This document shows positions 48,751-60,059 of a stretch of 64,000 bases of DNA, piece by piece. A program made the position numbers and the translations under genes. Source of the DNA: Thermithiobacillus plumbiphilus (GTDB lineage: Bacteria; Pseudomonadota; Gammaproteobacteria; Acidithiobacillales; Thermithiobacillaceae); NCBI RefSeq assembly GCF_038070005.1, contig NZ_JBBPCO010000010.1:1-64000 (forward strand), given 5' to 3'. Under the pieces are notes generated by a model. That model was not told the DNA's origin and made no database searches. It worked only from the letters and a program-made list of their open reading frames with translations. How positions within the stretch are numbered: the stretch's first letter is position 1; the number at the start of each line of letters is the position of its first letter.

Positions 48751-49763
48751 CCACCGGCTTGCGGGCCCGCCAGGGGAATCGCGACTTCCTGTCCAGCTTC
48801 CCTGCTTTTACCCGCGCTTGCCAGCACTCGCCCCTGAGCATTCTCGAAGGCGAGGCTGCCAAAACCCGAGGGCAGGAAACTTTTTGCCGCCTGTTGCAGT
48901 TGCGCCCGTGCCGACCCATCACCCTGGGATGTAGAATCGATCAAGCGGGCCAGCACGGGCCGGCTGGCAATGATCGTAGCTGCCTGATGGGCCTGCTCCA
49001 GGGAATTTTCCACTACCTGTATGCGGCCCTGCAGGGACAGGGCCAGGGAGTTCTCCAGAGTCTGGCGGAAATGGCTGTCAAAGATCTTGAACACACCCAG
49101 ACCGCTCAGCAGGGCAACCGCTGCCAATACCAGACCACCAATCAGGTTGATGCGCTGCTCCTCGGCTGGTTTGACCTGACTGGCGAAGCAGCCTCGTTGC
49201 AGGCAGGCAATATAGATGGCAGTGCTCGACAGCATGAATCCCAGCGCGGCCATGGCCGGCATCTGGCTATGCCGAAGGCTGTAAAGAAACTGCACATCAA
49301 GCAGGCGCCCGATCAGGGCAAAGCTGCCCAAGGCAAATACCGTGAAAAGCAGCATCTGCATCAGGATCTCGCCGCCCCGGGAATGGGTCCGGTCAAAACG
49401 CAGCAGCGCCAACCCACACAGGAGAAAAAGCAGTGCGGAATTCCAGGCCATTCGCCAGGGAGATTTTGGTAAGGCTTCCGTGCTGCTGGCAAGCAACTCG
49501 CTGAATCCCATGGCAAGCGTCAGCGCTACGGATAACATGATGGTAATGCTCAGCAGGGCACGCGCTTCACGCGCTCTGGGCTCGCCCTCTACAGGCAGGC
49601 GCAAGGCCAGGATTACCAGCACGAAATTGATTGCGCTGACCGGCGACACCTGCAATATCCCGGCCCAGGGTTGCCAGCCGAGCATCTGGCTGGCGTGAGC
49701 GGCGAGCACGGCAAGGGACAGCAGGGAAAGCAAGAGCAGGGATAACCGATAAAGTCTTGGCAA
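48747..49763 (-). CDS. Membrane and sensor N-terminal part of the split histidine kinase
   Basis: A 338-residue frame with about seven membrane helices (residues 5-210), then the start of a Cache-type periplasmic domain (SLQGRIQVVENSLEQAHQAA ... GFGSLAFENAQGRVLASAG). It stops at TGA within the sensor domain, exactly where the next frame (GTG 48750) continues it. A one-base slip would fuse both into a kinase of about 1140 residues. A recent mutation, an assembly error or a coupled two-chain receptor are all possible. Confidence 0.8.
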   Translation of the reverse strand: MPRLYRLSLLLLSLLSLAVLAAHASQMLGWQPWAGILQVSPVSAINFVLVILALRLPVEGEPRAREARALLSITIMLSVALTLAMGFSELLASSTEALPKSPWRMAWNSALLFLLCGLALLRFDRTHSRGGEILMQMLLFTVFALGSFALIGRLLDVQFLYSLRHSQMPAMAALGFMLSSTAIYIACLQRGCFASQVKPAEEQRINLIGGLVLAAVALLSGLGVFKIFDSHFRQTLENSLALSLQGRIQVVENSLEQAHQAATIIASRPVLARLIDSTSQGDGSARAQLQQAAKSFLPSGFGSLAFENAQGRVLASAGKSREAGQEVAIPLAGPQAGG

Positions 49764-49901
49764 GTGTCAGTTCCGGGAAGCAGGAGAACTTCTATTGATA
49801 GTCGATCCTGGCAGGGATGCCAGTTGTGCAGTAGTCCCGGTCATCATCCGTGAGCAGTCAACGTCCGGTAGAGACCGGGCACTGTAGTGATAGAACCCGC
49901 T

Positions 49902-50225
49902 TCAGCAATCCTCTGCCAGTTCGGTGCCGCAATTCCAGCAGGAAGCAAAATTCCCAGGCACCATCTCGCCACACTTTTGGCAGCGGCGCTCGCATTGATT
50001 GCCAGCCTGCAGTTCCGCCTGGTATTCACCCAGTACCCGCAGCGCCAGATCCCAGTCATTATCCTCCAGGATCCAGACCTCGGGATAGATTTCCGTCACC
50101 GGCAGCGCGCCGGCCGCACTATGGGCATGGGCGTTGAAGACTTCAGCCCGCAGATGCGCCGCCTCCAGCCGATCGCGCAGGATCTGTGCCTCGAAGAGAT
50201 TTGCCGCCTGATAGATCTTTCGCAT
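49902..50225 (-). CDS. DUF2007-domain protein with C-terminal zinc ribbon
   Basis: A 107-residue protein. MRKIYQAANLFEAQILRDRLE is the DUF2007 (putative signal-transducing) domain. The C-terminus has two CxxC pairs (CQKCGEMVPGNFASCWNCG) that likely bind zinc. ATG 50225 has GGGAGGG upstream. Function unknown. Confidence 0.82.
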   Translation of the reverse strand: MRKIYQAANLFEAQILRDRLEAAHLRAEVFNAHAHSAAGALPVTEIYPEVWILEDNDWDLALRVLGEYQAELQAGNQCERRCQKCGEMVPGNFASCWNCGTELAEDC

Positions 50226-50243
50226 ATGCCCTCCCTGGCACAT

Positions 50244-50273
50244 GAAAAAGGCGGTGTGCATGCACACACCGCC
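50244..50273 (-). terminator. Rho-independent terminator of clpA
   Basis: On the minus strand, GGCGGTGTG, a TGCATG loop and CACACCGCC are followed by TTTTTCATG. It lies just after the clpA stop. Confidence 0.9.
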
Positions 50274-50296
50274 TTGCCTTCAGCGTGAGATCCCGT

Positions 50297-52543
<2,247 letters not shown>

Positions 52544-52549
52544 CGGAAT

Positions 52550-52858
52550 TTACTCCTTTTCCATGATGCACTGCAGCGGGTGCTCATTCCGGCGGGCGGC
52601 CTCGGTTACCTGGGCGACCTTGGACTCGGCAATGTCATAGGGATAGACCCCGCAGATTCCCTGGCCACGCTGATGAACGTGCAGCATGATCCGGGTAGCC
52701 TCCATCCGTGACTTCTGGAAGAACTCTTCCAGAATATAGACCACGAAGTCCATGGGCGTGTAGTCGTCATTTAGGAGGACAACCTTGTACATGCTGGGCT
52801 TTTTGAGCTCAGGCTTGTGTTCCAGAACTGTGCTGTGTCTTGGGCCGCGTGTGCTCAT
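52550..52858 (-). CDS. clpS: ClpA adaptor protein ClpS
   Basis: A 102-residue N-end-rule adaptor. [20 protein letters not shown] carries the Asn-Asp-Asp substrate-binding motif, and the HVHQRG stretch contacts ClpA. Lies 6 bp before clpA in the same operon. Confidence 0.96.
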   Translation of the reverse strand: MSTRGPRHSTVLEHKPELKKPSMYKVVLLNDDYTPMDFVVYILEEFFQKSRMEATRIMLHVHQRGQGICGVYPYDIAESKVAQVTEAARRNEHPLQCIMEKE

Positions 52859-53090
52859 GGATTGTTCAAGAGATTATTTCATCTGCAAGCGCAAGGCTTA
52901 CGGATCTTAGATTGGGATTGTGGGCGAAAATTCCAATAGCGGCCAAGGACCTCAGGACAGGACGGTACTTGTCCGGGCTGACCGAAACTGATCAGAAAGA
53001 TCATTTGACCGCAGGCGCGTGGGTCAAGCAGGACCCGTAAATGATGTTACGCCTGCGGCAACGGGAAATCCACTGCCGAAAGGTGGGGGT

Positions 53091-53420
53091 TCAGCCGTTG
53101 GCGACCTGGGCGCCAGGCATCTGCTCGTCCTGCAGGTCCGCCACGGCACAGCTTTCCAGGACCTTGAGATTATTGTCCCGGATGAAATCCATGATCTGCT
53201 TGAAAGCCTTGGGGTTGACCTCCCTGAGCTGGGGATCGATGCGGATGGCGGCATTGCCCTCGATCAGGAGGGGTTCCACATAGGGCGAGTAATGGATCCG
53301 GTGGTCAGCGCCGACCCAGCACACCGATTCCGACAGACGTTCCGCCCAGTCGCTGGGGCGAAACTTCTTGCCGGCGTTAGTGACGCCGTTGACGAGGATC
53401 TTGCAATTTCTTTCAATCAT
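53091..53420 (-). CDS. DUF3579-family protein
   Basis: A 109-residue protein. ILVNGVTNAGKKFRPSDWAERL and the C-terminal FKQIMDFIRDNNLKV match the DUF3579 family of beta/gamma-proteobacteria, whose function is unknown. ATG 53420 matches the family start; GAGGTC lies about ten bases upstream. Confidence 0.8.
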   Translation of the reverse strand: MIERNCKILVNGVTNAGKKFRPSDWAERLSESVCWVGADHRIHYSPYVEPLLIEGNAAIRIDPQLREVNPKAFKQIMDFIRDNNLKVLESCAVADLQDEQMPGAQVANG

Positions 53421-53561
53421 CGAAGTGTTTGACCTCAAATAAACCTACCGCGCACTGAGATCCATGAGGGCCATTTTGGTTCCCGGAAGGCGCGGGGTTT
53501 TCGGGAATGGCCCTGAAATCAGCTGCTGACTGTGGTCGCTCGAGGCCCTGCTGGAACAGGA

Positions 53562-54338
53562 TTAGCGCTTTGCCTCGATTTTAGCCTGTGCCCGGCGCGC
53601 TTCCACATACTTTTGGATCTCCTGCTGCTGCAGCTCGCCGCGCAGACGCTCCTTGACCGCATCGAAACTGGGCGGGTTGATCTTGCGGGTTTCTTCCAGC
53701 TGGATGATGTGATTGCCAAACTCGGTCTTCACCGGGCCGACCAGCGCGCCCTTTTTGGCACCCATTACCGCGTCTGCGAAGGGTTTTACCATCATGCCGG
53801 GCACGAACCAGCCGAGTTCGCCGCCCTTCTGGGCGCTACCCTTGTCGATGGACTTGGACTTGGCCAGCTTGGCGAAATCACCACCATTGCGCAGTTGTGT
53901 CATGATACTGTTCGCTTCGGCATCGGAACGCACCAGGATGTGCCGGGCACGGTATTCCTGGCTACCGAGTGACTTGATGAATTCCTGGTAGGCGCTCTTT
54001 AATTCGGCATCCGTCACCGGATGCTTTGACAGATAGTCTTCGATCGCGGCATTGGCAAGTACCTGCCGGTTGGCCAGGGCCAGGCGGGCCTGTACCTGCG
54101 GGTTCTTGTCTAGATTCTTGCTGCGCGCATCCTGGGCCAGCAGTTCCTGTGCCACCAGGCTGTCCACCACCTGCTCGGCGGCTTGCGGTGAGCGCGCCAG
54201 GGCCGGATTGCTGCCCATGACGGCCTGCACTTGGTTCTGGTCGATGGTGGTCCCGTTCACCACGGCGGAAGGGGCGGCCTGCAAGGGCAGGCTGAACGTG
54301 GCGAAAGTGGCCAGGGCAAGGATGGAACGCTTTTTCAT
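53562..54338 (-). CDS. Parvulin-type peptidyl-prolyl isomerase, periplasmic
   Basis: A 258-residue exported foldase. Signal peptide cut after LQAA, a SurA/PrsA-like N-terminal helical part, and one PpiC rotamase domain (YRARHILVRS ... GGELGWFVPGMMVKPFADA). Likely helps fold outer-membrane or secreted proteins, including type II substrates. SurA proper has two rotamase domains; only one is present. Confidence 0.92.
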   Translation of the reverse strand: MKKRSILALATFATFSLPLQAAPSAVVNGTTIDQNQVQAVMGSNPALARSPQAAEQVVDSLVAQELLAQDARSKNLDKNPQVQARLALANRQVLANAAIEDYLSKHPVTDAELKSAYQEFIKSLGSQEYRARHILVRSDAEANSIMTQLRNGGDFAKLAKSKSIDKGSAQKGGELGWFVPGMMVKPFADAVMGAKKGALVGPVKTEFGNHIIQLEETRKINPPSFDAVKERLRGELQQQEIQKYVEARRAQAKIEAKR

Positions 54339-54472
54339 GGCGAAACCTTATGTCGAGAGTTGGCGGATATTATCCATAAACGCGCGGGATGTAAAAGCCA
54401 CGCATGTCAATAACATGTAAAGGATTGTCGGCGATGCGGTTGACCGGGGGGCCTCCTGCTCTGAGCCGCAGC

Positions 54473-55024
54473 TCAGGCTGGACGCATCAGCGAGCGCTCG
54501 ACGCTGTCGCGCCGTTGCGGACCTTCCAGGAGGTCCACGAGGGTGAGGGCGAAGTCCATGGCCGTGCCAGGGCCCCGCGAGGTGATGATGCTGCCATCCA
54601 CAACCACGCTGTCCTCACGGTATTCCAGGTCGGTGCGCGTGGCATCGATGGCCCCGGGAAAGCTGGTCGCGCGCTTGCCTGTCAGCAAGCCGACATCGGC
54701 GAGGATTCCTGGTGCCGCGCAGATCGCCGCCACGAACTCGCCCTGGTCCTGGCGCTGCAGGAGCAGCTTGCGGATGCGTGGATCGGCCTGCAGGTTGCGC
54801 GTGCCGGGCTGGCCGCCGGGCAGGACGAGCAAGTCGAATTTCTGTGCCAGCACTTCGTCGAGCTGGCTATCCGGCAGCACGCGCGTACCCCGCGCGCCCG
54901 TTACCGGCCCGGCCTGCAGGCCGGCGGTGACCATCTCGATCCCGGCACGTCGCAGGATGTCGATGATGGTCACGGCTTCGAGATCCTCGAAGCCCTCGGC
55001 CAAGGGTAGCAGTACGCGTGTCAT
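54473..55024 (-). CDS. DJ-1/PfpI-family protein (YajL-like)
   Basis: A 183-residue protein. The nucleophile-elbow cysteine is in AAICAAPGIL, and the N-terminal glutamate is in LAEGFEDLEA. The GxxCAAP form matches DJ-1/YajL proteins linked to oxidative or carbonyl stress. ATG 55024 chosen. Follows ctp by 10 bp. Confidence 0.9.
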   Translation of the reverse strand: MTRVLLPLAEGFEDLEAVTIIDILRRAGIEMVTAGLQAGPVTGARGTRVLPDSQLDEVLAQKFDLLVLPGGQPGTRNLQADPRIRKLLLQRQDQGEFVAAICAAPGILADVGLLTGKRATSFPGAIDATRTDLEYREDSVVVDGSIITSRGPGTAMDFALTLVDLLEGPQRRDSVERSLMRPA

Positions 55025-55034
55025 CCCGGCGCCC

Positions 55035-56510
55035 TTACTGGCCCGCAGCCCTGGGCAGCAGCAGCATGGACAGGGACTCCGGTGCCTTGGCGGGCTTGCC
55101 CTTGTCGCTGACATAGGTCGCCGTGCCCTTGAGCATGTTGAGGGCCTGGCGCAGCTGGAAGTCCTTGACCAGGTCCGGTTTGCTGTTGCTGGCCTGCGGC
55201 AGTTCGGGCTCCTTGGCCTTGGCCTCGGGCGACGGCAGTTCCGAAGGCAGCGGCTGGATCATCAGGCGTGATTTCTCCTTGATCGGGCCATCCACCTGCA
55301 TGACATCCTTATCCTCACTGTCGGTGACCAGATGCTGGCTCAGGTCCGCCTCGCGCAGCAGGTCCGCGGCGCTCTCCTGGTTCGCTGCTTCCTCCAGGGT
55401 GGGGATCTCCACGTCGGGCACGATGCCCCGGGCCTGGATCGAGCGGCCCTTGGGGGTGTAGTAGAGGGCGGTGGTCAGCTTCAGGGCCGCGCCATTGGCC
55501 ATGGGCAGCACCGACTGCACCGATCCCTTGCCGAAGGTCTGCATGCCCGCAATCACGGCGCGCGTATCGTCCTGCAGGGCCCCGGCAACGATTTCGGAAG
55601 CGGATGCCGAACCCTCATTGACCAGCACCACGATGGGGGTGCCCTTGAGCAGGGCCGAGGGGCTGGCCTTGAACTGCATGTCGCTGTCGGCCACGCGGCC
55701 CTTGGTGTAAACGATCAGGCCCTTGTCGAGGAAGAGATCGGCCACCTCGACCGCGCCATTGAGCACGCCGCCGGGATTGTTGCGCAGATCGAGCACCAGG
55801 CCTTCGAGCTTGCCACCATTCTTTTTGACCAGGTCCTGCACGGCAATCCGTACGTCATGGCCGGTCTGCTGCTGGAACTGGGTGATGCGGACATAGCCGT
55901 AGCCGGGCGCAAGGCTGCTGCTCTTGACGCTCTGAACCCGGATCTGGTCGCGCACCATGTTGAAGGTCAGCGGCTTGGCCTGGCCCTCGCGCAACACCGT
56001 CAGGCTGATCTTGGATCCCGGTTCTCCGCGCATCTTGTCCACGGCCTGTTGCAGGGTCAGGCCCTTCACCATGGTATTGTCGATCTTGATGATGAGGTCT
56101 CCGGCATGCAGGCCGGCGCGGGCCGCGGGCGTATCATCGATGGGGGCAACCACCTTGACGAAGCCGCGCTCGGCGGTCACCTCGATGCCCAGACCGCCGA
56201 ACTTGCCGTCGGTGACGATCTGGATTTCCTTGAACATGTCGGGCGTGAGATAGCCGGAGTGGGGATCGAGGCTCTCGACCATGCCGTTGATGGCCCCCTC
56301 CATCAGCTTCTTGTCCCCGACCGGCTTGACGTAATCGGTCTTGATCTTGCCAAAGATCTCACTGAAAGTGCGGATATCCTCCAGCGGAATCCCGGTATCC
56401 TGGCTCGACTTGTCGGCCTGTACCCCGATGGCCATGGACAGGCCGGTACCGATGACGATGCCGAGCGCGACGCTGGAAAGGGTTTTCGCGCGGGGAAAGC
56501 GGATGGACAT
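55035..56510 (-). CDS. ctpA: S41-family C-terminal processing protease
   Basis: A 491-residue periplasmic protease. N-terminal membrane or signal helix (VALGIVIGTGLSMAIGV), PDZ domain (GLHAGDLIIKIDN), and the Ser-Lys pair in NEGSASASEI and FGKGSVQS. The C-terminal extension after residue 400 is charged and low-complexity. Standard neighbour of envC and gpmI. Confidence 0.94.
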   Translation of the reverse strand: MSIRFPRAKTLSSVALGIVIGTGLSMAIGVQADKSSQDTGIPLEDIRTFSEIFGKIKTDYVKPVGDKKLMEGAINGMVESLDPHSGYLTPDMFKEIQIVTDGKFGGLGIEVTAERGFVKVVAPIDDTPAARAGLHAGDLIIKIDNTMVKGLTLQQAVDKMRGEPGSKISLTVLREGQAKPLTFNMVRDQIRVQSVKSSSLAPGYGYVRITQFQQQTGHDVRIAVQDLVKKNGGKLEGLVLDLRNNPGGVLNGAVEVADLFLDKGLIVYTKGRVADSDMQFKASPSALLKGTPIVVLVNEGSASASEIVAGALQDDTRAVIAGMQTFGKGSVQSVLPMANGAALKLTTALYYTPKGRSIQARGIVPDVEIPTLEEAANQESAADLLREADLSQHLVTDSEDKDVMQVDGPIKEKSRLMIQPLPSELPSPEAKAKEPELPQASNSKPDLVKDFQLRQALNMLKGTATYVSDKGKPAKAPESLSMLLLPRAAGQ

Positions 56511-56570
56511 AATGATTCTCCGATGTAGATTAAGTGCCGGAAAGCGGGGTCAAGGCTGTCTCGCATCATG

Positions 56571-57839
56571 CTAGCGTGACCGCAGATAGCTCTGAGGATT
56601 GACAGGCCGGCCGTTTTTCCGCAATTCAAAATATAGTCCTGATTCTTCCTGATCAGGATCTTGTCCGACAGAGGCAATCTGTTCACCTGCCGCTACGCGC
56701 TGACCGGTCTCCCGGAGCATACCCCGAATATGGCTGTAAAGGGAGAGCAGGCCATTGTCATGATCCAGGATCATGATCTGGCCATACCCCCGGAGCGAGC
56801 CGGCATAGACTACCCTTCCAGGTGCTATGGCGCGTACCGGGCTTCCGGCGGAGCTGCCGAACACCACGCCCTGCCAGCGCATCCCACCATTCATGCGCGG
56901 TGAACCAAAGCGGACCAGAATTGGACCACCAACAGGTGGGGAAAGTTGCGCCAGGGCAACAGCGGTCTTGGCCGGGCGCCGGCTTTCACTTCGCGCCTGC
57001 GTGCTGGTCTGGTGCTTTTTCGCGGCCTCGGCACGCAGCCGGGCCTGTTCCTGGGCCTTGATCCGGGCGCGGCGGGTAGCCTCGATTTTCGCCCGCTTGG
57101 CGGCCTGGGCAGCCAGCCGCTTGAGCAGGTGGTCCAGGTTTCTGGCATCCTTTTGCAAGCGGGTCAGGCGCTTTTCCTGTCCGGCAAGGGTCTTCTGCAC
57201 TTCCAGGGCCAATTTCTGGCGCGCCTGCCGACCTTCCTCGAGCGCTGTCTGCTGGGTGGCGATCTGCCTCGTGTTCTCCTGCAGGCTGGCCTGGGCCCGG
57301 GCCAGTTCGGTGGATTTGCTGGCCACGGCCTGGGACGTGTTCCGGATGCTGTCGATCTGGTCCAGGCGCGCCTGGTTCAGGCGCCGGAAATACTCCATGC
57401 CGCGACTGGGCTCGGCCGGGTTTTTCTGGTTCAGCCAGAGCTGCAACAGGCTCTGTGGGCCCTGCATGTAGGCGGCACGCAGCTGCTTGCTCAGCAGCTT
57501 GCGCTGTTGGGCGAGCGACTGCGCCAGGTCGCGGCTCTGGCCCTGGAGTTGCTGCAGGCCCTGCTGCAGGACTGCCTGTCTGGTCTGCAATTGTTGCAGC
57601 TTTTCGCCCTGAGTCCGGATCTCCTGATCGAGCCGGCGCAGGTCCGCCTCGATTTCAGCCTTGCTGCGCCGGGTTTTCTTTACCGTCTGGCGCAGGTCGC
57701 CGATTTCCTTGTGCAGCTTCTTGAGCTTGTGCTGCTGGGTCTCTTGGGCGGTGCGGGCCTGCGCCTGTGGCGGCAGCCCGGTGATCAGGCCTGCGAAACC
57801 GATCAGGCACACCAGGACAAGGCGCTGCCATTTTTTCAA
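56571..57839 (-). CDS. envC: Murein hydrolase activator EnvC
   Basis: A 422-residue periplasmic protein. Signal peptide, a long coiled coil (residues 30-260, Gln/Lys/Arg-rich), then a LytM/M23 domain. The zinc ligands of active M23 enzymes are lost (LYFELR in place of HxH), the known mark of EnvC, which activates amidases at the division site rather than cutting peptidoglycan itself. Lies 7 bp after gpmI. Confidence 0.92.
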   Translation of the reverse strand: MKKWQRLVLVCLIGFAGLITGLPPQAQARTAQETQQHKLKKLHKEIGDLRQTVKKTRRSKAEIEADLRRLDQEIRTQGEKLQQLQTRQAVLQQGLQQLQGQSRDLAQSLAQQRKLLSKQLRAAYMQGPQSLLQLWLNQKNPAEPSRGMEYFRRLNQARLDQIDSIRNTSQAVASKSTELARAQASLQENTRQIATQQTALEEGRQARQKLALEVQKTLAGQEKRLTRLQKDARNLDHLLKRLAAQAAKRAKIEATRRARIKAQEQARLRAEAAKKHQTSTQARSESRRPAKTAVALAQLSPPVGGPILVRFGSPRMNGGMRWQGVVFGSSAGSPVRAIAPGRVVYAGSLRGYGQIMILDHDNGLLSLYSHIRGMLRETGQRVAAGEQIASVGQDPDQEESGLYFELRKNGRPVNPQSYLRSR

Positions 57840-57846
57840 GGGCGGA

Positions 57847-59394
57847 TCAGCCGTCGTTCAGCTGCACCAGGGAGCGTCCGCTCATCTCCGGCGGGATGGC
57901 TAGCCCACGCAGGTAGAGCATGGTCGGGCTGACGTCTTCGAGCGCACCGCCGGCCGCTACCTTGCCGGGCCGCCCGATGTAAACAAAGGGCACCAGGTTG
58001 CAGGTATGCGCCGTATGCGCCTGGCCCGTGGCAGGATCCGCCATCTGTTCGGCGTTGCCGTGATCGGCGGTGATCAGCACTTCGCCGCCCACGGCGCGGG
58101 CGGCCTCGACCACGCGGCCAAGACACTGGTCCAGGGTCTCGATGGCCTTCACCGCCGCCGGGAAGTTGCCGGTGTGGCCGACCATGTCGGGGTTGGCATA
58201 GTTGCAGATGATGAAGTCATATTGGCCACTGTGAATGCGCGCCACCAGTTCATCCGTGAGCTCGGGCGCGCTCATCTCGGGCTTTTCGTCGTAGGTCGCC
58301 ACCTTGGGCGAGGGAATGAGCACGCGATCCTCGCCGGGAAAGGGCTGTTCCTCGCCGCCGTTGAAAAAGAAGGTGACATGGGCGTATTTCTCGGTTTCGG
58401 CAATGCGCAACTGGCGCAGACCGAGCTTCGAGACATATTCACCAAAGCCATTGTGCAGTCTGGTCGAGGGAAAGGCGACCGGGATATCGTATGCCTCATT
58501 GTATTCGGTCAGGGAGACGAAGGCGGCCAGTTGGGGCCAGACCTTGCGCTCGAAACCCTTGAACTCGCGGTTGATGAAGGCCTCGGTCAGTTCGCGGGCG
58601 CGGTCGGCACGGTAGTTCATGAAGATGACCGTATCGCCACCCTCGACGCAGGCCGCCGCACCGCCGTTCGGGCGGATGCTGGTCGGCTGCACGAATTCAT
58701 CGCTCTCTTCGCGTGCGTAGGCGGCTTCCAGCGCCGCTTCTGGGCTGGCGGCAACCTGTCCTTTGCCCTGGGTGAGCAGGTCATAGGCAGCCTGCACGCG
58801 GTCCCAGCGCCTGTCTCGATCCAGGGCATAGAAGCGTCCGATCAGGGATGCGGTCTGGCCGGCGCCCAGCACGCCGAGCTTGTATTCGAGCATGTCGATG
58901 TAGCGTTTGGCGCTCTTGGGCGGGGTATCGCGGCCGTCGAGGAAGGCGTGCACATAGACGTGTTGCGCGCCCCGGCGCACTGCCATTTCCAGCATGGCGA
59001 GGATGTGCTCGATATGGCTATGCACGCCGCCGTCCGAAAGCAGACCGATGATATGCACGGCCTTGCCCTGCCGGCTCGCGGCATCCACGGCTTGGGTCAG
59101 CGCCGGATTCTCGTGGAAGCTGCCATCCTCGATCGAGCGATTGATGCGGGTGTATTCCTGATAGACGATGCGGCCGGCCCCAAGGTTGAGGTGGCCAACC
59201 TCGCTGTTGCCCATTTGGGCCGAGGGCAGACCGACGGCAGTGGCGGAGGCCTGGATCAGGGTATGCGGGCAACTTGCCCAGAGGCTGTCCCAGACGGGCT
59301 TGCGGGCGGCGAGAATGGCGTTGTCGTCACCATCCTCCCGGTATCCCCAGCCGTCCAGAATGAGAAGAACCACAGGGCGCGGCACAATAGACAT
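57847..59394 (-). CDS. gpmI: 2,3-bisphosphoglycerate-independent phosphoglycerate mutase
   Basis: A 515-residue glycolytic enzyme interconverting 3- and 2-phosphoglycerate with two Mn ions. Catalytic Ser lies in [10 protein letters not shown], first metal Asp in [11 protein letters not shown], and later metal ligands in [11 protein letters not shown]. Normal length. First gene of the gpmI-envC-ctpA-DJ-1 operon. Confidence 0.97.
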   Translation of the reverse strand: MSIVPRPVVLLILDGWGYREDGDDNAILAARKPVWDSLWASCPHTLIQASATAVGLPSAQMGNSEVGHLNLGAGRIVYQEYTRINRSIEDGSFHENPALTQAVDAASRQGKAVHIIGLLSDGGVHSHIEHILAMLEMAVRRGAQHVYVHAFLDGRDTPPKSAKRYIDMLEYKLGVLGAGQTASLIGRFYALDRDRRWDRVQAAYDLLTQGKGQVAASPEAALEAAYAREESDEFVQPTSIRPNGGAAACVEGGDTVIFMNYRADRARELTEAFINREFKGFERKVWPQLAAFVSLTEYNEAYDIPVAFPSTRLHNGFGEYVSKLGLRQLRIAETEKYAHVTFFFNGGEEQPFPGEDRVLIPSPKVATYDEKPEMSAPELTDELVARIHSGQYDFIICNYANPDMVGHTGNFPAAVKAIETLDQCLGRVVEAARAVGGEVLITADHGNAEQMADPATGQAHTAHTCNLVPFVYIGRPGKVAAGGALEDVSPTMLYLRGLAIPPEMSGRSLVQLNDG

Positions 59395-59607
59395 GTCATC
59401 TCCGGTAAATCACTCAGGCAAGCGGCCTGGAAAGATTCGAAAAGTGCAATAATGCAGGATCTGCCCACCCTGAGGGTAGGGGCAAGGCTGAAACTTGGCA
59501 TTCTGGACTTTCCAGCCGACTGGCGAAACATTAAAATTCATATATTCTTATCTACCGGAAAAGTATCAATTTCGACCGGGCTGGATTTCAACGTGAACGG
59601 AGTTCCC

Positions 59608-59913
59608 ATGGAAGAGCTGTTGCAACGAGAGGAAGACATAGAACTGGCATCGCGGTCACTCAAGGCGATGGCCCATCCCCTGCGGCTGAAAGTTCTCTGC
59701 ATTTTAGGGGGTGATGAGCTGAGCGTGCAAGAGATCGTGGATGCGGTCGGCACCTCGCAAAGCAATATTTCCCAGCATCTGGCCATTCTGCGCGACAAGT
59801 CCATCCTTAAGTCCCGTAAGGATGCCAATAAAGTTTACTATAGTATCAATGATCCTCGCACGCTTCGGCTGATTTCGATGATGCAACAGGTGTTCTGTTC
59901 CTGCGAGAAATAA
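59608..59913 (+). CDS. ArsR-family winged-helix regulator
   Basis: A 101-residue repressor-type protein. KAMAHPLRLKVLCILG and VGTSQSNISQHLAILR (recognition helix), then RKDANKVYYSI wing. Two cysteines close the protein (FCSCEK), a possible metal or reactive-sulfur site; another Cys lies in VLCIL. ATG 59608 has GGAG six bases upstream. The frame extends far upstream, but only as a shadow of gpmI. It lies before the TolC-RND operon and probably controls it. Confidence 0.9.
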   Translation: MEELLQREEDIELASRSLKAMAHPLRLKVLCILGGDELSVQEIVDAVGTSQSNISQHLAILRDKSILKSRKDANKVYYSINDPRTLRLISMMQQVFCSCEK

Positions 59914-59974
59914 TGTTGTCCTGAGTCATGCCCCCCATGGGGCATGCAGCGATTTGCGCCGGTCCCGATATTTG

Positions 59975-59998
59975 GTATATTATCGTATTCTAATATGC
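59975..59998 (+). promoter_or_regulatory. Candidate ArsR-type operator upstream of the efflux operon
   Basis: GTATATTA and TAATATGC arms (7 of 8 pairing) are separated by 8 bp (TCGTATTC). The site overlaps AT-rich -10-like sequence and lies 62-85 bp before the TolC-type gene. It fits a dimeric ArsR repressor. Confidence 0.55.
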
Positions 59999-60059
59999 GA
60001 ACGCGGGGCGTGCCGTTCTGATCCCGCGCATCTTTACCAACACGCTGTGGGAGGGGGAA

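Noticed and set aside
48740-48760. Programmed ribosomal frameshift in the kinase
   Set aside because: No X-XXY-YYZ slippery site or clear stimulatory structure is seen; mutation, sequencing error or coupled genes are simpler.
58006-59607. Upstream part of a 635-codon plus-strand frame ending in the ArsR gene
   Set aside because: It is antisense to gpmI; the real regulator starts at ATG 59608 with its own ribosome site.
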